Notes under the pieces: generated by a model
Databases searched by the model: none
The model's input: the letters and a program-made list of their open reading frames with translations, nothing else
What the model was told of the DNA's origin: nothing
Made by a program: the position numbers and the translations under genes
In this document: one piece after another, positions 16,318-25,059 of the stretch
Numbering within the stretch: position 1 is the first letter of the stretch
Layout of the letters: the number at the start of each line of letters is the position of its first letter
Assembly: GCA_030540085.1 (NCBI GenBank)
Contig: JAUNWY010000003.1
Coordinates: forward strand, 1 to 64,000
Length of the DNA: 64,000 bases
Reading direction: 5' to 3'
From: Eggerthella sp.
GTDB taxonomy: Bacteria > Actinomycetota > Coriobacteriia > Coriobacteriales > Eggerthellaceae

Positions 16318-16565
16318 TGGCAAGGTGCGGCTGCGATTCGTCCTCAGGCGGCCAGGTATGGCGATTCGTATCCGCGATGCGTTCCACGGAGGCCGGTGCC
16401 ATGGCAACGCGTGTTCGCGATGCGCTCTCGGCTGTTCGGCAACGGCAAGATGCTCGCGAAATGCGCTCCTCAGCGTCTGGCAGTGGCAATATGTCGACGC
16501 TATGCATCCCCTAGCGCCTAGCGATGGCGATATACCGACGCTATGCGTTCCTGGGCGGCCATCCG
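16318..16565 (+). repeat. Array of six 41-bp satellite units leading into family B copy 3
   Basis: Units start at 16318, 16359, 16402, 16443, 16484 and 16525 (steps 41, 43, 41, 41, 41), and the 241-bp element begins exactly 41 bases later at 16566. Each unit opens with TGGCAA or TGGCGA and ends ATGCGTTCC or ATGCATCC before a spacer of about 15 bases. The spacers vary more than the units but are not unrelated. Confidence 0.8.
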
Positions 16566-16806
16566 TGGCAATTTTCTCGCTTCATGCATCCCAAAAGTGG
16601 TCCCGGACGGGAAAAGCGCCCCTTCCTGGCAACATATCGCCGCCGTGTATCCAAAACGAGCTGGCTTTGGCAAGATCTGCGCGCCATGTATCCGAAAAGC
16701 GCCGCAAACCGCCTTTCGGGAATGCATAGCGCGCAGACCTTGCCAGGAAGGGGCCCTTTTCGCCGCACTGACCCCTCGAATCATGCATGGGGCGTGAATC
16801 TTGCCG
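16566..16806 (+). repeat. Family B element, copy 3 (241 bp)
   Basis: The closest relative of copy 1: the order of units and spacers is the same, including GACGGGAAAAGCGCCCC, AAAACGAGCTGGCTTT, CGCAAACCGCCTTTCGG and the reverse-complement spacer GGCCCTTTTCGC. It opens TGGCAATTTTCTCGC and closes with AATCTTGCCG. Confidence 0.8.
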
Positions 16807-16859
16807 CGATTCAGCGCTCGTAAGGTCTTACGCGCGGAAGGCTGGAGGAGATGGGTCGT

Positions 16860-17340
16860 TGCAAGCGCGCTTTGCATTGAGGCCGACGGCCCCGCGCCGC
16901 GACCGGCAGGCAGCGCACCAACGCCGTCCTGCGCCCAGCGGGCCGCGCACGCCCGCGGCCGACGGCCCCGCTTTCGTGACGAAGCCCCGCACCAGTAGAC
17001 CGCGCACGCCCGCTGCAGCCACCGCGTTTGGCGAGCGTACGGTACGGCACTGCGGCACACGTGTGCTTGCCCGAGCAGCGCCCAAGCTGCGGCTGCCTGC
17101 AGCGGCCTCCGCGGTCGGCGCTTCTTGGCAGCCGCCCGCCCTATGGCGCGTCTCGTTTCACAACTGTCCGCGCTCCCGCGGCACGCCTGGTCCCATAACC
17201 GCTCGCCCCGCAGCTGACGTTGCGGCGAATGGACGGTGCGGGCGTGCCCATCCCACTGCAACCGCCCGCTCTACGGCAACCGCCCGACCCATGGCGCGTC
17301 CCGTTTCGCAACCGCCCGCCCCACGCACGTCCTGCCCCCC
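16860..17340. repeat. GC-rich interspersed repeats
   Basis: Variants of the block at 15828-16260: CACCAACGCCGTCCTGCGCC, GGGCCGCGCACGCCCGC, GACGAAGCCCCGCACC, and CGCACGCCCGCTGCAGCCA. From about 17150 a different set of words recurs (CGTTTCRCAACYGYCCGC, CCGCCC-TATGGCGCGTC). No gene is supported. Confidence 0.55.
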
Positions 17341-17395
17341 ACAGTTGTCTATCCGCGCTCCTTTGGTCGGCAGCGGTTTTCCTCGACGCAGCGCA

Positions 17396-17428
17396 CAAAA
17401 AAGCGACCAGCTGAACGCTGGTCGCTTT
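17396..17428 (-). terminator. Terminator of the acyl-CoA ligase gene
   Basis: On the minus strand AAGCGACCAGC and GCTGGTCGCTT form an 11-bp stem with a 5-base loop followed by six Ts. Confidence 0.85.
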
Positions 17429-17468
17429 GGCGGTTTGTCGCTTTGGCAGTTCGCGGATTATGCGCAGA

Positions 17469-19106
17469 TTATTCAGCGCGTTCCTTCAGGCGACGATCGA
17501 GCTCGTCGGCCAGCTGGTGGCGCTTGACCTTGCCGGATTCCGTCATGGGGATGGCATCGATGAACTCGATGTGCTCAGGACGCAAGCGCTTGGCTACGCC
17601 GATGGAGTCAAGATATTCCGCGATGGAATCGAGCGTGGGCGTAACATCGCCGGTTTTCACGATGAAGGTGCAGATGCGCTCGCCCAAACGATCGTCGGGC
17701 AAGCCGATGGTGGCATGGGCGCCAACGCCAGGGCAGCCGTCCAGGTTGTTGTCCACTTCGTTTGCGGAGATGTTGATGCCGCCGCGAATGAGGATTTCCT
17801 TCTTGCGGCCGTTGATCTTTACGCGGCCTTCTTCGTCCTGAATGCACAGGTCGCCCGAGAAGAACCAGCCGTCGTCGTTCAGGTCTTTTGCGGTTGCTTC
17901 AGGGTTCTTCAAATAGCCGCTGAACATATGGGGTCCGCGGGAGATTTCTTCGCCCTGGGTGCCATGGGGCACTTCGTTGCCGTGCTCGTCGACAACTTTG
18001 ACCTCGATGCCCTCAAAGGCAACGCCCGACCAGCTGCCGTTCCATTCCAGGCAATGCTCGGGGGGAACGGCCAGGTGGGGGCAGCTTTCGGTGGAGCCGT
18101 AGCATTCGCACAGTTTCAGGCCGTGCTCGTGCGCGCGCTGGACCATGGTGCCCGGTACGGGAGCGCCGCCGCAGATGTAGAGCTTCAGCGTTTCGAACTT
18201 CAGGTCGTTTTCCTCGGCGCAGTTAAGTAGGTCGAAGATGAACGGAGTGGCGCCCATCGACCAGGTTACGCCTTCGTTGTTCATAATTTCGATTGCCTCG
18301 CGAGCGCGGAATTCTTGCTGCAGGACAACGCGGCCGCCTAGAAGCAACGGCGTGATAAGGCCATGGTTGAAGCCGGTGGCGTGGTTCAGCGGTGCAGGCA
18401 TGAACATGACGTCGTCCTGCGTAAGGTGCAGGCCGCGGCCAAACGTGGTTTCAGAGAAAATGAGTGCGTTGTGGGAGATCAGAACCGCCTTCGGACGACC
18501 GGTAGTACCGGAAGTGGAAAGGATCAAGACCACATCGTCTGATTTGCTGCCAGGGTTTTCGCGATAGGGCTCATGCGTTTCGCAGATCTGCTTCAACGTG
18601 ATGGTGCCGTGCGATTCAACCGTTTTATCGTGAACGCAAATAGCGTCTTTGGAAAGCGTGGGAATGCGATCGACTGCGGAAAGAATCTGGTCTTCGAAGT
18701 TGGTCTTGTGATGGAAGGTGGGGCACATGAACGCCTTGCTTTCCACCAGATTCATGGAGTAGATCAAGTCTTCATCGTTGAAGGTGACGGGAAGCGGATG
18801 GCTTACCGCTCCAACCTTCAAGCAAGCAACGTAAAGGATGCAGAATTCTGACCAAGGTGGCATCTGGTAAGAAACTACATCACCGTTTTTCACGCCAACT
18901 TCGTGGAGCCAAGCTGCCAGGCGCGATGCTTTGTCGTTGATTTCGGCGTAGGTGTAGCGCACGCCTAGATTGTCGCTTACGTATTCGCGATCAGGGAAAG
19001 CGGCAACCTGGGTATTCCAGATGTCGTTTAAGGTACGTTCGGTCCAGTACCCCTTCTCGTAATACTCTTTCTTGTTCTTTTCGTTGACCTTCAAGTCCGT
19101 AATCAT
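17469..19106 (-). CDS. AMP-forming acyl-CoA synthetase (CaiC/long-chain ligase type)
   Basis: 545 residues in the ANL superfamily, which activates a carboxylic acid as acyl-AMP and transfers it to CoA. Motifs: P-loop-like STSGTTGRPKAVLIS (about residues 180-194), YGSTESCP, the hinge region FFSGDL and NGRKKEILIRGG, and the C-terminal catalytic Lys in ESGKVKRHQL. ATG 19106 is preceded by GAGGA at short distance; an ATG at 19121 is the alternative. The much longer open frame upstream has no start signals. The substrate is not predictable; carnitine-like, aromatic or fatty acids are all possible. It stands alone with a terminator behind it. Confidence 0.9.
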   Translation of the reverse strand: MITDLKVNEKNKKEYYEKGYWTERTLNDIWNTQVAAFPDREYVSDNLGVRYTYAEINDKASRLAAWLHEVGVKNGDVVSYQMPPWSEFCILYVACLKVGAVSHPLPVTFNDEDLIYSMNLVESKAFMCPTFHHKTNFEDQILSAVDRIPTLSKDAICVHDKTVESHGTITLKQICETHEPYRENPGSKSDDVVLILSTSGTTGRPKAVLISHNALIFSETTFGRGLHLTQDDVMFMPAPLNHATGFNHGLITPLLLGGRVVLQQEFRAREAIEIMNNEGVTWSMGATPFIFDLLNCAEENDLKFETLKLYICGGAPVPGTMVQRAHEHGLKLCECYGSTESCPHLAVPPEHCLEWNGSWSGVAFEGIEVKVVDEHGNEVPHGTQGEEISRGPHMFSGYLKNPEATAKDLNDDGWFFSGDLCIQDEEGRVKINGRKKEILIRGGINISANEVDNNLDGCPGVGAHATIGLPDDRLGERICTFIVKTGDVTPTLDSIAEYLDSIGVAKRLRPEHIEFIDAIPMTESGKVKRHQLADELDRRLKERAE

Positions 19107-19626
19107 GATTCCTCGCTTCATGAGGCAGACCCACGGATTTGTGGCTGCCTGGTTCCTCGGAACGAACCTCCCCCTACAAGCGCACGTGTAACCCAGCGTA
19201 AATTCCTGCTTACGTGAGCAGGCGCGCTCAACCCAAAGTATAGCGCTAATCTTCAGGGGGTTGGGTGCTGTGCCTGGGTACCTGAAATGGGCTTTAAGGT
19301 CTGTTTTGTCGCATATTCCACTGCGGGGAACACGAAACTGATGTTTTGTGGAACAAACCACCGATAAAGTATGATCGGCGGTTTCCAGATCATTCTTTTC
19401 AGATACTTTTATTGGACAAAAATGGGTTTTTAGCCACCAGATTTCCAAGCAATTAAAAACTAGTGAGTGCTTTAGGGCTCAGCTTTTTCCTTTTGGGTTC
19501 GTTTTTGCCAAAACGTCGGCATTTTGGCTCTGGCCGACACCTTCTCGCACTCGCGATTCTCGCAAAACCGTCCAACATAGTGCAGCCAATCCATGCCGTT
19601 GGCTCTCGAGTTGTGCTTCGGCGTAG
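19107..19626. other. 5' region of the acyl-CoA ligase gene
   Basis: About 500 bases, AT-richer than the surroundings up to about 19500, and presumably holding the ligase promoter on the minus strand. A hairpin GGTTC/GAACC lies about 40 bases before the start. I see no riboswitch or gene. Confidence 0.4.
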
Positions 19627-19812
19627 CGGTTGCGGGCGGTTTGGCGCCGTTCGGCGGCGCCGAGGTTGCGAGCGCTCGGGCGGTTTGGCGCTGTGTCGGG
19701 TGGCGCGTTCCGAAGGCTGCCGCGCCATGAGGGCGGCGCCGTGGTTGCGGGCGGCTCGCGCTGTTCAGCGGCATAGGGGTTGCGAGCGCCAGGGCGGTTC
19801 GTCGACGCCGGA
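19627..19812. repeat. Degenerate GC-rich tandem repeats beside family B copy 4
   Basis: GGTTGCGRGCG recurs at about 19627, 19664, 19742 and 19776, each followed by a GGCGGTTYGGCG-like word. Read in inverse orientation this block resembles the right flank of family B copy 1 (about 713-775), indicating that the islands share flanks. Confidence 0.6.
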
Positions 19813-20053
19813 TGGCAAGATTCGCGCGCCGTGCATGATTTGAGGGGCCTGTGCAGCGAAAGGGGTCCCTCCCTGGCAAGATCTTCGCACGGTGCATTCC
19901 CGAAAGGCGATTTGCGGGGCTTTTCGGATGCATGGCGCGCATATCTTGCCAAAGCCAGCTCGTTTTGGATGCATGGCGCGTGAATCTTGCCAGGAAGGAG
20001 CTCTTTTACCGTCCGAGGCCCCTTTTGGGATGCACGGAGTGAAAAAATTGCCA
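19813..20053 (-). repeat. Family B element, copy 4 (241 bp, inverted)
   Basis: Reverse complement order of copies 1 and 3: TGGCAAGATTCGCGC at 19813, spacer with GGGGCCTGTGCAGCG, TGGCAAGATCTTCG, a centre with GGATGCATGGCGCGCATATC, TTGCCAAAGCCAGCTCGTTT, and the end ATTGCCA at 20053. Confidence 0.8.
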
Positions 20054-20174
20054 CGGATTGCCTCCCGGGAACGCATTGCGGCAAAATCCTGCCATTGCCA
20101 GGCACCTGAGAGCGCATAGCGTCGATCTTGTCATGGTCAGGTGCTTGAGAACGCATAGCGTCGCCATATTGCCG
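20054..20174 (-). repeat. Three 41-bp satellite units beside family B copy 4
   Basis: In the orientation of the element, units end at plus-strand positions 20094, 20133 and 20174 (steps of 41, 39 and 41 from the element end at 20053). As with copies 1 and 3, the satellite is on the canonical left side only. The remaining 200 bases to 20375 hold the promoter of the next gene (TTGACC with TATAAA nearby) and nothing else seen. Confidence 0.7.
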
Positions 20175-20375
20175 CGGCCCGCCGGGGCGCGGGGTGGGAT
20201 CGGGCATTTCGCCTTTTCGGGGTTCAATTGCCAGGAACGGCTTCGAGTCTGCGCTGTTTCGGTGGGCAACCATGAGCCCACTTCGCGTTCTGGTGAGCTG
20301 TGCCGTATCATGAGCTGAAGCAAAAAGCGCTTTGACCTTTATATAAAGCGTGGCAAATGTTGTGGAAGGGATGTC

Positions 20376-22562
20376 ATGGGCGTTCGCAAGGCAATGGGAA
20401 ATATGGCAAGCTCGCTGAGCACGTGGGGTTTGCGTCACCTGGCGCACAGGCCTGCCGCTAATATGCCTGGCAAAATTGCCCTGAAAATCGATCCACGTAT
20501 TATCGCCGAGTCCATGGACAAGATTACCGAAGGCTCCATTGTTGTGGTGGGCACCAACGGCAAAACCACCATTACTAATATGATTGCCGATGCGCTGGAG
20601 CGCCAAGGCAAGAGCATCGCGTGCAATCGCACGGGAGCCAACCTTGCCTACGGTGTGGCTACCACGTTGCTGCAGACCAAGGGTACCGTGGAATGGGGCG
20701 TGTTCGAATCGGACGAGTTGTGGCTGGCCCACACCTTGCCGCAGGTGCAAGCAGATTATGTTCTGCTGTTGAACCTCTTCCGCGATCAGCTTGATCGTTG
20801 CGGCGAAATCGATCGCGTGCAAGATGCCATCGCTACTGCCCTGGAGCAGTCGCCCAACACCACCCTGCTTTACAACGCCGATGATCCGCTGTGCGCCATC
20901 ATCGCGCAGCGCGTGCCCAACAAATCTGTTGCGTTTGGCGTGGGCGAAGACATGCACCAGCGTCAAAACGTCGTGGCAGACGCCCAGATGTGCCAGCGCT
21001 GTTCGGCTATGTTCACCTACGGCTATCGACAGTACGGTCAGCTTGGTACGTATTCGTGCCCGAACTGCGGATTCAGCCGTCCTGATTTGGATTTCGCCGC
21101 CAAGAGCGTAGTGTTCGGAGACGAAATCACGTTTTCGGTTGAAGAAACGGCAACGGGCAAAAGCGTCGATCTTCACGCGCAGCGCGCGGGGTCGTACATG
21201 GTGTACAACGTTATGGCCGCTTGGCTGGCCTCCCATTGCGCTGGCGTTTCCGACGCGGTGTTCCAGAGGGCGGTTGATCTGTTCGACCCCCAGAACGGAC
21301 GCTTGCAGTCGCTTACCATCGAAGGACGCCCTGTCCTTTTGAACCTGGCGAAGAACCCAACGGGCTTCAACCAGAACATGAAGCTCATCACCCAGGCGCC
21401 GGGAAAGAAGGTTGCGGCGTTCTTTATTAACGACAATGAAGCCGATGGCCGCGACATTTCCTGGATTTGGGACTGCGACTTCGAGGAGCTTGCCAGCCAG
21501 GAAGACGTTATGGTGTTCGCTGGTGGAATCCGCAAAAACGATCTGCAGCTGCGTCTGAAGTATGCGGGCATCGACGCTAAGACCGTCGATAGCGTCAACG
21601 AAGTGGTGAATGCTGCGCTGAAGCTGCCCTCCGAATGGAATATCTACGCTATCGCCAATTACACCTCGCTCCCATCAGTGCGTTCTGCCCTGATGGCGCG
21701 CGCCGATAAGGCAGTACCCGCCAACCCGACATCGGGCGATGCCGAGCCGAAGTGCAGTAAGAAGTGGGTTTCGGGTGCTTATGTGCATCAAGCTGAAGCT
21801 GCCAAGTTCGACGAGCAGCCGCTGCGCATTGTGCATCTGTTCCCCGACCTTCTTAATTTGTACGGCGATGGCGGCAACGTGCGCGTGCTTGCCCAGCGTT
21901 GCGTATGGCGTGGCATCCCCGCACAGGTGGAAGCAGTCCACTACGGGGAATCGGTTGATCTCTCTACGGCAGACATCGTGTTCTTGGGCGGCGGCCCCGA
22001 CCGCGAGCAGAAGCTGGCATCCGAGGTATTGCTGGGCATGTGCGATGAACTGCGCACCTACGTAGAAGCCAATGGGGCGCTTCTGGCTATTTGCGGCGGC
22101 TACCAGATTCTGGGTAGTAATTGGCTTATGGGCGATGAGTCGGTGGAAGGCCTTTCCATCCTCGACTTGAAGACGGTTCGTGCTGGCGCCGGCTTCGATC
22201 GCCTTATCGAAAACATTGCTTTGGAGTCCGAGCTTTCCCCGCAGCCCGTGGTGGGATACGAAAACCATGCCGGTCGTACGAAGCTCGGCGCTTCCTTGAA
22301 GCCATTTGGCAAAGTGGTTTCCCACGTGGGCCACGGCAACGACGACGATTCGGGTTGCGACGGTGCCCTGTGTCGCAATTGCATTGGCACCTATCTGCAT
22401 GGTCCGCTTCTGGGCAAGAACCCGGCTATTGCCGATCACCTTATTACTGCGGCGATGGAGCGCCGTTTGGGCAACAAGGTGGAGCTTGTTGCTCTTGAAG
22501 ACGAAGTTGAGCTCGCCGCGAATGCGTATATGGCAAAGCGCCTTGATGTGCCTGGGGCATAA
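20376..22562 (+). CDS. murT-gatD: MurT-GatD fusion: lipid II isoglutaminyl synthase in one polypeptide
   Basis: 728 residues, AGGG RBS. MurT and GatD together amidate the alpha-carboxyl of D-Glu in lipid II, giving D-isoglutamine. Residues 1-450 are MurT: ATP site GTNGKTT at 59-65, a four-Cys zinc ribbon (Cys206, Cys209, Cys228, Cys231) and DNPTG-like NLAKNPTGFNQN. Residues 475-728 are GatD, a class I glutaminase: nucleophile Cys573 in AICGGYQ and His675 in YLHGP. In Staphylococcus and Streptococcus these are two adjacent genes with separate products; here no stop or restart separates them, and a linker of about 25 residues joins them. It is cytoplasmic, at the membrane face. Confidence 0.93.
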   Translation: MGVRKAMGNMASSLSTWGLRHLAHRPAANMPGKIALKIDPRIIAESMDKITEGSIVVVGTNGKTTITNMIADALERQGKSIACNRTGANLAYGVATTLLQTKGTVEWGVFESDELWLAHTLPQVQADYVLLLNLFRDQLDRCGEIDRVQDAIATALEQSPNTTLLYNADDPLCAIIAQRVPNKSVAFGVGEDMHQRQNVVADAQMCQRCSAMFTYGYRQYGQLGTYSCPNCGFSRPDLDFAAKSVVFGDEITFSVEETATGKSVDLHAQRAGSYMVYNVMAAWLASHCAGVSDAVFQRAVDLFDPQNGRLQSLTIEGRPVLLNLAKNPTGFNQNMKLITQAPGKKVAAFFINDNEADGRDISWIWDCDFEELASQEDVMVFAGGIRKNDLQLRLKYAGIDAKTVDSVNEVVNAALKLPSEWNIYAIANYTSLPSVRSALMARADKAVPANPTSGDAEPKCSKKWVSGAYVHQAEAAKFDEQPLRIVHLFPDLLNLYGDGGNVRVLAQRCVWRGIPAQVEAVHYGESVDLSTADIVFLGGGPDREQKLASEVLLGMCDELRTYVEANGALLAICGGYQILGSNWLMGDESVEGLSILDLKTVRAGAGFDRLIENIALESELSPQPVVGYENHAGRTKLGASLKPFGKVVSHVGHGNDDDSGCDGALCRNCIGTYLHGPLLGKNPAIADHLITAAMERRLGNKVELVALEDEVELAANAYMAKRLDVPGA

Positions 22563-22839
22563 ACGGGAGGCTGAGGGTTTCGCGACAGGCACTGGGACAT
22601 AGAGGTTGCTAATTCGCGCTGCTTTTGTCGATGCCTTTGACCTTTAGGTTGCCTGGGGCGCCGTTCCTTTTCCGTGCCGCATCCGAGCTGAGGCGCTTCA
22701 CGTTTTGCGCACAAAAAACCCAACAAACAGTATAAGTCTGTACTAAAAATGAGCGACTTGCCTCATTTTCATTCGCGCATACTGTGGTTTTCGCCGAATT
22801 AATTTGCATGGCATTAACGTTTCTTTCATCATTTATTGC

Positions 22840-24510
22840 ATGTTTGCTTCGAATAACAAGCCATCAAAACGATCGGCTCGTGCTGAAAGGAAGGCGGCGC
22901 ACGCTTCCTCCTCGCGCACGCCGCATCGCTCAGCGGGAAGTGCTTCTGACCCGTATGCTCGTACGTCTCGCGCGTCGCATGCTTCGCGTCGCCCTAGCGG
23001 CTCGAGCACGAATGCGTATGGAGCCAGCAATTACGGTTCCTCCACGCATGTTTCCCCTGTTCACACGCAGCAAAAGAGCAATTACCGCTCGGTTGGCGCT
23101 TACGGTTCGCCCACCAAGCGCGGCCCGTATACTCCCCGCAACGCACATGATCGCGAGATCCTTCGCGCTAAGCGCGAGCGCACGAAGAAGCGTCGCAAGC
23201 GCATCGCGCTTGGCGTAGTTGCCGTCTGCTTGGCTTTGATACTTGGTGGCGTAGGCGCTGCCTGGGCTTATCTCAATAACCTTGACAAGGCGCTGAACAA
23301 AGACGTTGACGCCGATCTTCTTAACTCGCTTACGGTTACCGATTCGGCATCCGATCCGTTCTACATGCTGCTTATCGGCATCGACAAATCGGAGCAGCGA
23401 GAATCCACTAACGAATACGGCGGTTCGTATCGAACCGACTCGATGATTTTGGCACGTATCGACCCAAGGGAAAAGGAAGTTACGCTTATTTCCATTCCTC
23501 GCGATACGCAGGTAACTATTGGTAACCATGGCACGCAGAAAATCAATGCTGCCTATGCATTCGGCGGCCCTTCCGGTGCCATTGACGCGGTTTCCAAGCT
23601 GGCAGGCGTCCCCATCAACCACTATGCGGAAATCGATTTTGATGGCTTCAAGGCCGTAGTCGACGCCTTGGGTGGCATTACGGTAAATGTGCCGATGGAA
23701 ATCAACGACGACATGGCAGGCGGCCACGTTGATGCGGGTGAGCAGACCCTCAACGGCGAACAGGCTCTTATCCTGTGCCGCAGCCGCCATAACTATGACA
23801 ATGTGGGCGACGGCGACGGCGACTCCATTCGCGCCGCTAATCAGCGCATGGTTATTTCCACCATTATGAAGCAGCTGATGAGTTCGGATGTAGCCACGCT
23901 TACTAACACGGTAAACACGCTTGCTCAGTACATCACTACCGACTATTCTGCGGCGGGTATTCTTGGTTTAGCGCAGGCCATGATAGGCATTGACGTTGAC
24001 AACAACGTATATTCGGCTCAACTTCCTACCACTTCAGTGTATGAAAACGATATTTGGTACGAAAAGGTGAATACCGAAGAGTGGCAAAAGATGATGAGCC
24101 GTGTGAAGCAGGGTCTTTCTCCTACGGAAGAAACCGTTGTCGACTCCGCAACGGGCACGGTAATGTCTTCGGCGGGAACAGGCGGCAGCGGTTCTGGCGA
24201 TAGCAGCTCCAAGAACTCGAGCTCTTCCTCTTCGCTTTCTGGCGTGAAGATTGCCGTAAAGAACGGCAGCGGCATTCAGGGTTGCGCAAATGAAGCAGCT
24301 TCGAAGCTCACCCCGCAGGGTGCTGTTTGCGAAACGGGCAACGCCGACGATTACAACTACAAGAAGACGATCGTTGTATATAACGGCACCGATTCCACCC
24401 AAGCGCAGAAGATCGCCGATTTGCTGGGCGTTGGTACCGTTAAGAAGAATGACGGCACCTATTCCTTCACGGGCGACTATTTAGTAGTGGTTGGTCAGGA
24501 CTGGAAATAG
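22840..24510 (+). CDS. LytR-CpsA-Psr (LCP) family cell-wall glycopolymer ligase
   Basis: 556 residues. LCP enzymes transfer undecaprenyl-linked polymers onto peptidoglycan outside the membrane. The N-terminal 120 residues are basic, Ser-rich and cytoplasmic; one membrane helix is at 122-145; the LCP domain covers about 170-330, with FYMLLIGIDKSEQ, GSYRTDSMILARID, ISIPRDTQVTI and CRSRHNYDN, containing the conserved Arg and Asp residues. A Ser/Gly linker leads to a C-terminal LytR_C-type domain (VKIAVKNGSG onwards). ATG 22840 has no Shine-Dalgarno; CATCAT lies 7 bases upstream, which fits a leaderless transcript. A TTG at 22804 is an alternative. A strong terminator follows. Confidence 0.92.
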   Translation: MFASNNKPSKRSARAERKAAHASSSRTPHRSAGSASDPYARTSRASHASRRPSGSSTNAYGASNYGSSTHVSPVHTQQKSNYRSVGAYGSPTKRGPYTPRNAHDREILRAKRERTKKRRKRIALGVVAVCLALILGGVGAAWAYLNNLDKALNKDVDADLLNSLTVTDSASDPFYMLLIGIDKSEQRESTNEYGGSYRTDSMILARIDPREKEVTLISIPRDTQVTIGNHGTQKINAAYAFGGPSGAIDAVSKLAGVPINHYAEIDFDGFKAVVDALGGITVNVPMEINDDMAGGHVDAGEQTLNGEQALILCRSRHNYDNVGDGDGDSIRAANQRMVISTIMKQLMSSDVATLTNTVNTLAQYITTDYSAAGILGLAQAMIGIDVDNNVYSAQLPTTSVYENDIWYEKVNTEEWQKMMSRVKQGLSPTEETVVDSATGTVMSSAGTGGSGSGDSSSKNSSSSSSLSGVKIAVKNGSGIQGCANEAASKLTPQGAVCETGNADDYNYKKTIVVYNGTDSTQAQKIADLLGVGTVKKNDGTYSFTGDYLVVVGQDWK

Positions 24511-24648
24511 GATCCTTCCAGTTCCTTGGGCATAAATTCACCTGGTTGTTTTGTGGGTTTGGGGTTCAGGAAAGAGCGTCCCGGTGCTCTGAGCGCAAGC
24601 TTGCGGAAGCCGGAAGCCTGCAGCTTCTCGATGATATGAAGTATTCCG

Positions 24649-24697
24649 AGCGCGCAATGTGAGATCAATTCGCATTGCGCGCTTTTTCTTTTTTTGG
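24649..24697 (+). terminator. Terminator of the LCP gene
   Basis: AGCGCGCAATG and CATTGCGCGCT form an 11-bp perfect stem followed by TTTTCTTTTTTT. Confidence 0.9.
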
Positions 24698-24726
24698 ACA
24701 TCAGGGCCTTTCGGGCTGAGGCGAAC

Positions 24727-24823
24727 TAGGCGAAAAGCGTGCCTGGTTTAAGCCTGGATCTGCAAGCATGCTACGGATGCAAGTCGTTAAAAAAGTTGCA
24801 GCCAGGACTGATTTTTGTTTTTG
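24727..24823 (+). repeat. Family A element, right half only
   Basis: GAGGCGAACTAGGCGAAAAGCG corresponds to the interior core of copy 1, and AAAAAAGTTGCAG...GATTTTTGTTTTT matches its right end. The left arm is absent. The following 236 bases to 25059 contain degraded ATGG-rich repeats and no gene. Confidence 0.65.
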
Positions 24824-25059
24824 GGCTCCTGGGATGGCTTCCGGATGGCTTTGTGGGGGGGTGAACCTTGATGTGGCGCTATGGGTGGGACGGCACGAGC
24901 GCGGTGCTGGGCGGAATGAGTTCAGGTGTAGCGCTGAATGGACTTTGGGGATAGACCCATGAGACAGAAGCATGGAGCGGCGCGGTGCTGCAAGTCGACG
25001 CTGGAATAGTGCTATGGCCGAATAGTGCCTAAGCCGTATTCCTGCCATATCCCATACTT

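Noticed and set aside
15728-16729. Several overlapping open frames of 70-240 codons in the 16 kb island
   Set aside because: Arg/Pro/Ala-rich translations in all frames result from the GC content and the repeats; none has start signals or a conserved counterpart in the sister islands.
16318-16806. CRISPR-like array with regular 41-bp spacing
   Set aside because: The repeats are degenerate, the spacers are about 15 bases and related to each other, some units are inverted, and no cas gene is in the window.
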